NCBI GenBank assembly: GCA_030430025.1
Contig: JAUIGR010000013.1
Span: forward strand, 1 to 64,000
Origin: Gammaproteobacteria bacterium
Lineage (GTDB): Bacteria; Pseudomonadota; Gammaproteobacteria; Xanthomonadales; Marinicellaceae
Direction: 5' to 3'
Length of the DNA stretch: 64,000 bases
Position 1 is the first letter of the stretch; each line of letters opens with the position of its first letter. This document shows positions 27,501 to 35,392 of this stretch, piece by piece. The position numbers and the translations under genes were made by a program. The notes under the pieces were generated by a model. That model ran no database searches and was not told the origin of the DNA. It worked only from the letters and a program-made list of their open reading frames with translations.

Positions 27501-27642
27501 ACCATTATTGCTAATGCCTGGTTCAGGTACCGAACTATATCGTGGCTTAGCCGCTGTTATTGTTGGCGGCATGCTGATAAGTACATTATTTACACTAGTG
27601 TTACTTCCCAGTTTACTCAAATTAACAGGATCCAATCAATGA
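24586..27642 (+). CDS. RND efflux transporter inner-membrane permease (HAE1-like)
   Basis: The 1018-residue AcrB-like pump starts at a GTG. It has the two-fold repeat of six helices plus a large periplasmic loop: LPVQMAPNIERPIITVTTSWPGAAPEEVE after helix 1, and GLVVNNAILLVLRARD near helix 10. In helix 4 the usual Asp-Asp proton-relay pair reads GMVLDAAIVVLEN, so the second Asp is Ala. It exports hydrophobic compounds, powered by the proton gradient. The adaptor gene overlaps its end by 4 bases; no outer-membrane TolC partner is in the window. Confidence 0.93.
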   Translation: MILTEASLSNRVAVTVGVIMVLLFGIISLNRLPVQMAPNIERPIITVTTSWPGAAPEEVESEILELQEQVFRGMPGVERMTANASYSQASINLEFDIEVDFQKSLIDVINRLNQVPSYPVDANEPTLLIGGNQFGNTIAWFAIRPLPDNDRSIVTYQDFVNDNVLPRFEQINGVSSANAFGGRGYEVRITFDPHLAAAMGVDLTKITALAGNFNNTSLGTKDVGKRRYTLRFEGKYNYQDLNDFIIEWRDGQPVYLKDIAVVEKVMQDATGGLYQNGGPSIATNIIPEAGVNLLDLMDDIKAKTLEIEEQLLKPVGLSIVQVYDESIYTNQSVLMVRNNLILGMMLAIFILWVFLRKTTPALIVAVAIPICLLGTFVFLDGLGRTLNIISLAGLAFATGMVLDAAIVVLENIVRHRETGKSGKEAALIGAKQVWGALLASTATTVAIFLPVVFLKDEAGQLFTDLALTISVAVILSLLVAVTVLPAATVKFINSDDFDDRQIKIWDKITALVNRLTVNRSTQKAWVFILIVIPLTIAYFIRPSADYLPEGKRNFAFAGLFPQPGISVKASQKELAEVLLGRLQPYLDGEKTPHIENYFLGIFGNQAFFGFRVLNNEEMDDMLKIVNREILTGIPDTFGFAGRAPVFGGARGGRNINVDLQADDFDSLLIAGQLAMGMIQGLIPGAQIQPQPSLELGAPELSITPNDRAIVEAGWTRNQLSPVLRAFGTGAFVGEYFDGNKRMNVMLRSSEWDSPEALATMPLYTANGDVVPLDELTFIERTAGPSQILRVDRKRTLTLQVKPPAEMALEDAIQVLKSQLTSQLLPLLPENGTIAYRGTAEALDTALSSLTGSFLLAVIILYLLISAMFQSFKDALLVVTTLPMATVGGLIGLRLLDFVLSQSTGVGQSLDLLTMIGFVILLGLVVNNAILLVLRARDSEKAGMSTEDAVSNAIRLRLRPIFMSTFTSIFGMLPLLLMPGSGTELYRGLAAVIVGGMLISTLFTLVLLPSLLKLTGSNQ

Positions 27643-28676
27643 AACACAGATTGCATAAAATCGCTATATTGAGCACATTAATATTCTCTTCTCAAGGATG
27701 GTCTCAATTTGGCCCTGCTCTGGTTAAAGTTGAATCTGCTGAGATAAGATCAATGGCTCCTGTAAGGGTTGTTGCTGCATTCTCAAAAGCCAAATACATT
27801 ACCAACATCAAAGCAGAATCATCAGGTCGAGTGGTAGATTTAGCCTTTGTTGGTGATGTTATCAAACAGGGAGAAACATTAGGTACTATCGCAGATGATG
27901 AGTATGCACTCAGATACACAGAGCTACAAAATGCCATTGCATCAGAGCAAGCTAACCTTGATTATCTCAAGTCGGAAGCACAGCGTTTATCAAAAATGAG
28001 CCAACAAAATTTGACCTCGCAATCTGCTTTGGACAAAAATGACTCAGATTTAAAAGCATCACAAGCCAACTTGGCACAAGCCAAAGCACGTTTGGCACAA
28101 CTTCAAAATGAGATAGATAAATTAACGCCCAAAGCACCATACGATGCTTTTGTTACAGAGCATTATGCGCAGCCAGGACAGTTTATACATGAAGGCGATG
28201 ATTTTCTCAAAATCATGTCAAAAAGTTACACAGAAATAGTTGCCCACCTGCCAATAAAGTACAAGCACATGATCAAAAAAGGGGCAGTTTGGCAGTATCA
28301 GGGCAATGATGACCAGATATATCAAGCGACTGTATTAGGGTTTGTTCCAGCTGCCACTAATAATAGCCGTCAAATTGAGGTGAGATTAACAGATAATAGT
28401 GATCAATTGATACCTGGAGAGCCTATAAAACTTTGGGTTCCCACTACAGAAAAAAGGGACGTGTTGGCCGTTCCTAGAGACGCTTTGGTTTTGAGGAAAG
28501 ACGATATTTTTATTTATGCCATAAAAGACGACAAAGCAGTTAAAATTTCCATTAAACCAGGTATTGCTGTTGGTGACTACATTGAAGTAATAGGACAGTT
28601 GGATGTAGGCTCACTGATAGTTGTTCGAGGTAATGAACGGTTAATGGATGGGCAGGATGTGCAAATATTACCATAG
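27639..28676 (+). CDS. RND efflux periplasmic adaptor (membrane fusion protein)
   Basis: The 345-residue protein has a signal peptide (ends near GWSQ), a biotinyl-lipoyl-like segment (IKAESSGRVVDLAFVGDVIKQG), an alpha-helical hairpin coiled coil at about residues 90-170, and beta-barrel and proximal domains ending VVRGNERLMDGQDVQILP. It links the RND pump to an outer-membrane channel. The order permease then adaptor is the reverse of acrAB but seen in other RND loci. Confidence 0.92.
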   Translation: MKHRLHKIAILSTLIFSSQGWSQFGPALVKVESAEIRSMAPVRVVAAFSKAKYITNIKAESSGRVVDLAFVGDVIKQGETLGTIADDEYALRYTELQNAIASEQANLDYLKSEAQRLSKMSQQNLTSQSALDKNDSDLKASQANLAQAKARLAQLQNEIDKLTPKAPYDAFVTEHYAQPGQFIHEGDDFLKIMSKSYTEIVAHLPIKYKHMIKKGAVWQYQGNDDQIYQATVLGFVPAATNNSRQIEVRLTDNSDQLIPGEPIKLWVPTTEKRDVLAVPRDALVLRKDDIFIYAIKDDKAVKISIKPGIAVGDYIEVIGQLDVGSLIVVRGNERLMDGQDVQILP

Positions 28677-28705
28677 GAATAATAACCCACTCCCTTTCTT
28701 TTTCG

Positions 28706-29608
28706 TTAGTTCTTGATTGCGTGCAGTAGCAACTCCCCAAGTTTTTTGAACTCTTCACTCCGAGTGCTGGCTTGTCGCCAGGCCAAACCTATGGTTCGAT
28801 TGGCTTTAAAAGGTAGATCAGAAATAATTAACCCCTGTTGAAGCAATAAAGGTGAGTTAAGAGCCATTTCAGGAACAAAACTGATGCCCAGGTCTTGTTT
28901 CACCATCTCAATTAGGGTCATCATTGAACTACTTGCCAGGTGACTGACTTTGTCAATGTGTTTGATATGGCATGCACTTAAAGCATGATCTCTAAGGCAG
29001 TGGCCATCCTCCAGCAACAAAATAGAACCATTGGCGACTTGTTCTAAATCAAAGGCTTCTTTGGTGATGAAACGACTGTCATCGGCAGTGATTAATTTGA
29101 ATTCATCATGCCATAGAGGGTGGGCATGAACACCACGCATATCATAAGGTAGAGCCAATAAGATAACATCCAGTTGACCTGCCATTAGGGCTTGATAAAT
29201 GACATCAGATTGACCCTCATGTAAAACCAATGTCAATTCAGGGTGTTGTTCTTTCAGTGCGGGTAAAAATTTAGGCAGAATAAATGGGCCAATGGTAGGA
29301 ATGACTCCTAATGATAAGTCACCAGTCAATGGTTTTAATTGACCCTTGGCAATGTCCAGTAGCTGGTTTAATTCACGCATCATTTTCTGCGTTTGTTGAT
29401 ATATTTCTCGGCCAAGATTAGTCACTGTGACTTGTTTGTTCGTTCGGTCTACCAATTGTCCACCTAAAGCATTTTCCAGGTCTTTAATGGCAACACTGAA
29501 TGCGGATTGTGAAACATAACAGCTGTCAGCAGCCTTGCCGAAATGGTTGTGTTCCACCAATGCTAAAAAGTAGCTCAATTGTTTGATTGTAGGGTAATGC
29601 TGAATCAA
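28706..29608 (-). CDS. oxyR: Hydrogen-peroxide-sensing LysR regulator OxyR
   Basis: The 300-residue LysR-type activator has an N-terminal winged helix (about 5-65). The redox pair is Cys204 and Cys213 in EDGHCLRDHALSAC, with the same spacing as E. coli Cys199-Cys208, so it should form the disulfide that switches on peroxide defence genes. It overlaps pepN upstream by 4 bases (ATGA) and so is probably expressed from the pepN promoter. No katG or ahpC is nearby. Confidence 0.94.
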   Translation of the reverse strand: MIQHYPTIKQLSYFLALVEHNHFGKAADSCYVSQSAFSVAIKDLENALGGQLVDRTNKQVTVTNLGREIYQQTQKMMRELNQLLDIAKGQLKPLTGDLSLGVIPTIGPFILPKFLPALKEQHPELTLVLHEGQSDVIYQALMAGQLDVILLALPYDMRGVHAHPLWHDEFKLITADDSRFITKEAFDLEQVANGSILLLEDGHCLRDHALSACHIKHIDKVSHLASSSMMTLIEMVKQDLGISFVPEMALNSPLLLQQGLIISDLPFKANRTIGLAWRQASTRSEEFKKLGELLLHAIKN

Positions 29609-32229
29609 TTTTTTAATGCCCTATTAGCAATCTCAAATACATTGGAAGACAAAGATTCAGTTCGATAAACTTGTTCTATTGCTGCTTTCATCAAATCCCT
29701 ACTGGCTGCATCATATTGTTTATAGTCATTGAATAAACTCATCATTCTTGATGCAATTTGTGGATTCAAAGCATCCAATGCCAACACCTGTTCTGCTAAG
29801 AACTGGTATCCACTGCCATCTTTGGCATGAAATTGAGTGACATTCGCTGCACAAAAAGTACCAATCAAGCTACGGACAGCATTAGGGTTTTTGAGAGAAA
29901 AGGACTCATGAACCATCAATGATTTGACATGATTTAAAGTGCCCGACTTTGGAACAGTGGCTTGAATGGATAACCATTTGTTAATCATCAATGGATGCTG
30001 CTTCCATTGTTCATAATGACTATCCAGAAGTGACTCATTACCAGGAACTTGGTGGTGTGCCAGAAGCGTCAAAGCAGTGATTTTATCAGTATAATTATTG
30101 GCTTCATGATATTGAGATTCACACATTTGGTGTGTTTCTTTTAGCTCTGAATGCATTAAATACCATAAACAACGGTTTTTCAGACTACGCCTGGCAACTT
30201 GTTCAGGTGTGACTTGATAGTCTCCTGATTGAAAGTTTTGATTGAAAACAGATAATAGCTCAATACTCAATTCTTTAACTAAGCAATCGACAACCCACTC
30301 CTTCGCCTGATGCAGAATATGAACATTGACATCTTCCATATCAACCATCATGCTTTTAATGGTAGGAAGTGTTATAGCCTCTGAGACAAGCGCAGGATCA
30401 TTTGTATCATCTAATAAAACATGTCTGAACGCATCTAATAAGTATTTAGGAAATTCAAAATCGATGCCTTTTTGTAATGAGTGATATTTAGACAAAATAA
30501 CCTGTTTTTGCATTCGTTGCGCAGCATCCCAGCAGTTAAAAGGATCATGGTCATATTTCATCAAAAAAGACAGTTGTTGTGTATCAACATCATGTTTCAC
30601 TTTGACTGGTGCAGAAAAGTTCTGAAACAATGACACCACGGGTTCTTCGGTAATATTTTCAAATACAAATTGCTGCTTTTCCTTAGTTAGTTCAAGAACC
30701 AGCTGCTGGTCGCCCGAATCATTCATCGGCAGAGGTTGACCTTCCTTGTCGTAAAGCATGATTCGCATTGGGATATGCATAGCTTGCCAAGGTGCGTCGC
30801 CAGAATAACTTTTTGGTGCAAATTGTTGAATGTTTATTGTTAATTGTTGTTTTTCAGCATCATGTTCCGTACTGACATTAACTTCAGGAGTGCCATTTTG
30901 TGAGTACCATAGCTCAAATTGATCAAGATTTTTACCGTTGGCATCAGCCATCGCAAGACGAAAATCGTTACAACTGACAGCGTGACCATCATGGCGGTCA
31001 AAATACAGTTTCATGCCTTTTTGGAAGCCTGTTTCACCTAGTAAGGTGTGGTACATACGGACTACCTCTGAACCTTTTTCATATACAGTTAAAGTGTAGA
31101 AATTGTTGATTTCCATATACGAATCTGGTCTCACAGGGTGAGACATTGGGCCAGCATCTTCTGCAAATTGTGCGCTCTTCAGGTAGCGAATGTCTTCTAT
31201 TCTTTTTACTGCTCGTGATTGTAAATCTGAAGTGAACTCTTGATCTCTAAAAACAGTTAAACCTTCCTTAAGGCTCAATTGAAACCAGTCCTTGCAAGTT
31301 ACTCTATTGCCTGTCCAGTTATGAAAATATTCATGTCCAATGACAGCTTCAATACCAATGAAGTCATGATCTGTGGCGGTATCTGGTCTGGCCAATACAT
31401 ATTTTGAATTGAAGATGTTCAGCCCCTTGTTTTCCATGGCGCCCATATTGAAATCATCGGTGGCGACAATGTTGTAATGATCCAAATCATAAGCAAGCCC
31501 AAATCTGACTTCATCCCACTGCATGGCATTAATTAAAGATTTCATGGCAAAGTTGCATGAGTCTATGTTGCGTGCTTCTGTATATATCCGAAGTTGAACA
31601 TCTCTTCCTTCTGATGTTCTGTAATGATCCTCTATGTATTCGAGTCGTCCAGCCACCAAAGCAAATAAATAACACGGTTTCGGATGAGGGTCTTGCCATT
31701 TGACATAGTGCCTGCCTTCAGACAATGTACCTGAGGCTAAGAAATTTCCATTAGAAAGCAAAACGGGATATGCTTGTTTATTAGCCACAATGGTTACCGT
31801 AAAGGGCGCTAATACATCAGGTCTATCAAGGTAATAGGTGATTTTTCTGAAACCTTCAGCTTCACATTGCGTTAGGAAAGAATCACCTGATTGGTATAGT
31901 CCTTCTAGTTCAGTATTTCTATTTGGATAAATGACCACTTCTGTTTGTAGTTCAAACATGTCAGGTAAGTCATGCAAGTGTAGTTGTTTTTCATTTACTT
32001 CAAAACTATTGGAACTTAACGATTGACCATTGATTAGAATTTTTTTTAATTCTAAATCAATACCATCAAGAGATAGTTGATTGTTCGAGTGGCTGTTTCG
32101 ATACAGTCTGAGTTTTGATTTGACGGTAGTCCTTTCTGCTTCGATAATGAAAGCTAAATCAACCTGTTCAACCCAGTAATTAGGTGGTTTATAGTCTTTT
32201 CTGTAGTGGGTTTGCTTTTCTTCGCTCAT
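29605..32229 (-). CDS. pepN: Aminopeptidase N
   Basis: The 874-residue M1 zinc aminopeptidase has the exopeptidase motif GAMEN at 263-267, and the zinc site His299-Glu300 and His303 in VIGHEYFHNWTG with Glu322. The length and the Tyr-rich central region match bacterial PepN, which removes N-terminal residues from peptides in the cytoplasm. It is followed by oxyR with a 4-base overlap and preceded by tatC 26 bases away. Confidence 0.97.
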   Translation of the reverse strand: MSEEKQTHYRKDYKPPNYWVEQVDLAFIIEAERTTVKSKLRLYRNSHSNNQLSLDGIDLELKKILINGQSLSSNSFEVNEKQLHLHDLPDMFELQTEVVIYPNRNTELEGLYQSGDSFLTQCEAEGFRKITYYLDRPDVLAPFTVTIVANKQAYPVLLSNGNFLASGTLSEGRHYVKWQDPHPKPCYLFALVAGRLEYIEDHYRTSEGRDVQLRIYTEARNIDSCNFAMKSLINAMQWDEVRFGLAYDLDHYNIVATDDFNMGAMENKGLNIFNSKYVLARPDTATDHDFIGIEAVIGHEYFHNWTGNRVTCKDWFQLSLKEGLTVFRDQEFTSDLQSRAVKRIEDIRYLKSAQFAEDAGPMSHPVRPDSYMEINNFYTLTVYEKGSEVVRMYHTLLGETGFQKGMKLYFDRHDGHAVSCNDFRLAMADANGKNLDQFELWYSQNGTPEVNVSTEHDAEKQQLTINIQQFAPKSYSGDAPWQAMHIPMRIMLYDKEGQPLPMNDSGDQQLVLELTKEKQQFVFENITEEPVVSLFQNFSAPVKVKHDVDTQQLSFLMKYDHDPFNCWDAAQRMQKQVILSKYHSLQKGIDFEFPKYLLDAFRHVLLDDTNDPALVSEAITLPTIKSMMVDMEDVNVHILHQAKEWVVDCLVKELSIELLSVFNQNFQSGDYQVTPEQVARRSLKNRCLWYLMHSELKETHQMCESQYHEANNYTDKITALTLLAHHQVPGNESLLDSHYEQWKQHPLMINKWLSIQATVPKSGTLNHVKSLMVHESFSLKNPNAVRSLIGTFCAANVTQFHAKDGSGYQFLAEQVLALDALNPQIASRMMSLFNDYKQYDAASRDLMKAAIEQVYRTESLSSNVFEIANRALKN

Positions 32230-32255
32230 GGTTAACGGATTTTAGTGCAATGTGG

Positions 32256-33020
32256 TTATTTTTTAAACCCAGTTATTCCACCTTTGTGTTCAGTGCGTTG
32301 ATTTTTCAGTGATCGGCCCATCAGCAACCCTGTTTCAAATAAAAGCCACATAGGAAGTGCTAATAAAGTTTGTGATGCAGGGTCAGGTGGGGTTAAAAGC
32401 ATACCTAGAATAAATAGTCCTATTATGACGTAGGGCCTGGAGGCAGCCAACTTCTCGGCTGTAGTAACTCCTAGAACAATCATGATGATCACTGCCACAG
32501 GGATTTCAAAAGCCAAACCAAAAGCAAAAAACAGGCGAACAACAATATCTAGGTAAGAGTTAATGTCGGGCATGTACGTCACCCCTTTGGGTGCGATTCC
32601 TGGAAGGAAGTCAAATAAAATCGGAAAAACCACAAAAAAAGCGAAAGCACATCCTAGATAAAATAAAAAAATACTGGAAAGCAAGATGGGTTTAGCTATG
32701 CGTTTCTCATGTTGGTATAGCCCAGGAGCTACGAAAGCCCATATTTGGTACATTATTATGGGCATAGATAGCATCACTGCTAAAACAATGACTAATTTGA
32801 AAGGGGTCAAGAAAGGTGATAACACGCCAGTGGCGATCATACTGTTACTTTGCGACAAATTTTCTAACACAGGTTTAGCGACTAGGGTATAAATGTCTCC
32901 TGCGAAAGGAAACATCAAAACCACCAAGACCAGTACCGATATGACCGCCCTGAGTAGGCGACTTCTTAGTTCAACTAAATGGCTGACCAGTGTTTGCTCC
33001 TGGCCACCTGGAGAAGTCAT
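32256..33020 (-). CDS. tatC: Twin-arginine translocase subunit TatC
   Basis: TatC is the core receptor of the Tat pathway exporting folded proteins. The 254-residue protein has six helices with the conserved N-terminus SHLVELRSRLLRA and the FAFGLAFEIPV segment. It overlaps tatB by 4 bases. Confidence 0.97.
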   Translation of the reverse strand: MTSPGGQEQTLVSHLVELRSRLLRAVISVLVLVVLMFPFAGDIYTLVAKPVLENLSQSNSMIATGVLSPFLTPFKLVIVLAVMLSMPIIMYQIWAFVAPGLYQHEKRIAKPILLSSIFLFYLGCAFAFFVVFPILFDFLPGIAPKGVTYMPDINSYLDIVVRLFFAFGLAFEIPVAVIIMIVLGVTTAEKLAASRPYVIIGLFILGMLLTPPDPASQTLLALPMWLLFETGLLMGRSLKNQRTEHKGGITGFKK

Positions 33021-33334
33021 TTTAGACGCTCTCCTGAGTCACGAACCTTTTCATTCGTCTCTTTACTAGGGGCAAAAGCATCTTCCACATCCTTATTCAA
33101 CTCTTGTGTGATGAGTTCAGCTTCTTTTTTTAAAGCATTTTCTTTTAATTGAGCTTTTACTGCTTCAATTTCGAGTTCTTGCTCAACTTCTGCCTTGATT
33201 CGGTCAAATGAGCGTCTGATTTTACCAATATATATGCCTATTTTTCGAGCAACCACAGGTAAACGTTCAGGCCCAATAACAATCAGCATGACAACAAAAA
33301 CAACCAGCAACTCGCTGAAGCCTATATCAAACAT
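33017..33334 (-). CDS. tatB: Twin-arginine translocase subunit TatB
   Basis: The 105-residue protein has one N-terminal helix with FDIGFSELLVVFVVMLIVIG and the conserved GPERLP, then an amphipathic helix and a charged tail, the TatB layout. It forms the substrate receptor with TatC. It is 6 bases behind tatA. Confidence 0.95.
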   Translation of the reverse strand: MFDIGFSELLVVFVVMLIVIGPERLPVVARKIGIYIGKIRRSFDRIKAEVEQELEIEAVKAQLKENALKKEAELITQELNKDVEDAFAPSKETNEKVRDSGERLK

Positions 33335-33340
33335 GATGAT

Positions 33341-33553
33341 TTATTTTTCAGGTGACTGCTTTTCAGATTCAGTAGATTTTTGTGGCGCCTGATCAGACAG
33401 TTCTTTGGTATCATCCTCATCATCGGCCATACCCTTTTTAAACCCTTTGACTGCACTACCCAAGTCGCTGCCAATATTTCTGAGTTTTTTAGTTCCAAAA
33501 ATCAAAGCGACCACTAACAAGATGATTAACAGTTGGGGCATACTAATACCCAT
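33341..33553 (-). CDS. tatA: Twin-arginine translocase subunit TatA
   Basis: TatA forms the pore-like oligomer of the Tat system. The ATG at 33553 has GGAG 8 bases upstream and gives the standard N-terminus [20 protein letters not shown] followed by TKKLRNIG, about 70 residues. The longer reading frame, with 38 extra residues, has no family match and is rejected. The gene order tatA-tatB-tatC is standard. Confidence 0.95.
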   Translation of the reverse strand: MGISMPQLLIILLVVALIFGTKKLRNIGSDLGSAVKGFKKGMADDEDDTKELSDQAPQKSTESEKQSPEK

Positions 33554-33623
33554 CTCAACAACTCCAAAATGTATAATAGGGACATTATAGCCCGTGAAGA
33601 AGAAAAAATCGTGAAGTAAGGTG

Positions 33624-34520
33624 TTATTTGCGTTTGATTTGTTGCCCGGTAACAACAAAAAGGACAAACAGCAGCGTCATCAAAGACCACCAATTATTAG
33701 TGGGTATTTGTACAACTGATGATCCAGTTCCAGTAAGTTCGCATTCGCCTGGTGGGGCAATCGCCAACGACTCAATACCAACCAATGTATCGGCGATGTA
33801 ATCTGCTTGACCAGTTGTAGTATTGATTTTGAAAATACGGCTGGGATATGGGTCCAAAGGATCAGAAAGGCGCAAATTAATGACCATCCATAGTTGTCCG
33901 GTGGCGTCAAAAGCCAAGCCAGAGCCAGCCAGCTGAATACCCCCACCTAAGTCACCCATGTGGCCAACTACTGTTGCTTGTGCAGTGTTTTTATCAATAC
34001 GGTATAAATGATGATCAGCAGAAGCCACAGCATATAGGTCATCACCCCAGGCTGCCAGCGATGTGAAATTGTGACCTGTGTTACCGACCAGTTGAGCCAT
34101 TCCGGTAGATTCGTTAACGATGTACAGTTCATTTGTATGATTAACAGCAGCATATAGAAAACCATCACATGCAAATGTCAATCCAAAATCATAACTGTCT
34201 TGTACTGATCCAAACCCCATATTGTGGGTTACATTTGCTACCGGTAAAGCCACACCCTGTAGCGTGTCAATTTGAACCAATGTTTTAGTGTTGTCATCAG
34301 CACCAAAAAGCTTGTTTCCTGGAGACATTGCTAAGCCTTCAACAGCAATAAACGGGTCCGATAGTTTTCCTTTGCTTTCGTAGCTACCTGTTTCTAGGTC
34401 AATAATTACCAGATGATCTGTTAAATCGATGCTGTCATCAGCCACAGCATAAGCAGTCACTGCCCCGGCAGAAAATGGAGCTGTCACTAAAGCAAACAAG
34501 CTGATGAGCAGATGTTTCAT
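33624..34520 (-). CDS. Secreted beta-propeller-like protein with IPTL-CTERM-type tail
   Basis: The 298-residue protein has a signal peptide ending near SAGA and repeated beta motifs typical of surface propellers ([26 protein letters not shown]). Its C-terminus is [21 protein letters not shown] then QQIKRK: an IPT motif, a hydrophobic helix and basic residues. That is the three-part layout of IPTL-CTERM sorting signals. It lacks the D-L-I-F tail of the other secreted proteins here. It is probably anchored and processed at the cell surface. Confidence 0.75.
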   Translation of the reverse strand: MKHLLISLFALVTAPFSAGAVTAYAVADDSIDLTDHLVIIDLETGSYESKGKLSDPFIAVEGLAMSPGNKLFGADDNTKTLVQIDTLQGVALPVANVTHNMGFGSVQDSYDFGLTFACDGFLYAAVNHTNELYIVNESTGMAQLVGNTGHNFTSLAAWGDDLYAVASADHHLYRIDKNTAQATVVGHMGDLGGGIQLAGSGLAFDATGQLWMVINLRLSDPLDPYPSRIFKINTTTGQADYIADTLVGIESLAIAPPGECELTGTGSSVVQIPTNNWWSLMTLLFVLFVVTGQQIKRK

Positions 34521-34664
34521 GAAAATTATTAATATAGTAATTAAGCAAATTTATCGTATTTTCAGCATATTAGCAAAAATATTCAGAGGAAACAAGCAAC
34601 GTTTACTGACAATTATATGGTTCAGAAAGAATTTTGTAATAATTTAATGTTAAATAAACAAAAA

Positions 34665-35237
34665 CTAATGAGGCATGAGCTGTTTAGCTACATAGTTAAT
34701 GTATTTTTGTATGTTATCGTTGTCTTTAAGCTTACCATGCAACGTTTTTGCCATGTGTAAATAGCCTACATAAACTGAATAGGCCAATAAAGCTTGTTGT
34801 TTGGCATCCATTTCAGATAGTCCAATTTCTTGGTATGCTTGTTGGAGGTAACCAAGTCTTTCTAATGTCACTTCTTTCAAAACTTTGGCTACCACACCAT
34901 GTTGTCTGTCAGCCAGCAAAGTGGCGTATACCAGATGACTTTGAGAGGGCTCTGCACAAAGGAAAAACCAAGCTTTGAGCCGTTCATGAGGGTCATCGAT
35001 TGAAAAAATTCTATCTGATATTAATGCTTGATCATCATTGCGCCAACGCTTCAAGGCAGACTCAATTAGATCCATTCGACTAGAAAAATGCCAATAAAAA
35101 CTACCCTTGGTGACACCGAGTGTTTTTGCTAAAGATTCTACAGCGATGGTGCCGACACCATGATGTGCGATTACATCGAGGGTTGCTAATTCCCAATCCT
35201 CGGGATTCAAAGATTTTTTCTTATTGTTGTTTTTCAT
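34665..35237 (-). CDS. TetR family transcriptional regulator
   Basis: The 190-residue protein has an N-terminal helix-turn-helix (about residues 18-62, VESLAKTLGVTKGSFYWHF) and a ligand-binding helical C-terminal domain. It is divergent from fadE, and two matching palindromes lie on the fadE promoter, so it probably represses fadE and possibly itself in response to acyl-CoA or a fatty-acid signal. The ligand is inference. Confidence 0.92.
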   Translation of the reverse strand: MKNNNKKKSLNPEDWELATLDVIAHHGVGTIAVESLAKTLGVTKGSFYWHFSSRMDLIESALKRWRNDDQALISDRIFSIDDPHERLKAWFFLCAEPSQSHLVYATLLADRQHGVVAKVLKEVTLERLGYLQQAYQEIGLSEMDAKQQALLAYSVYVGYLHMAKTLHGKLKDNDNIQKYINYVAKQLMPH

Positions 35238-35318
35238 TTTGTATGAACCGAGTAAGCTTTCTTTGTTTTATGTATCATAGCGGCTAAACGGCACAGGTCA
35301 ATAAAAAACAAACGTAAC

Positions 35319-35371
35319 CATACGCTGACGTATTGACAACCAGTCAACTATCATCCATACTAATGCGTATG
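35319..35371 (+). promoter_or_regulatory. fadE promoter with two matching TetR-type operators
   Basis: A promoter is visible: TTGACA at 35333-35338 and CATACT at 35356-35361 with a 17-base spacer, 31 bases before the fadE ATG. Two 16-base sites of the form CATAC-N5-CGTAT-N lie at 35319-35334 and 35356-35371. One overlaps the -35 and one contains the -10, and they start 37 bases apart. Each is an inverted repeat on its own. Binding at either would block RNA polymerase. Confidence 0.65.
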
Positions 35372-35392
35372 TTACCGAATTGAGACTTATTT

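Noticed and set aside
33554-33667. 38-codon extension of tatA
   Set aside because: GGAG lies correctly before the internal ATG, which gives the standard TatA N-terminus.
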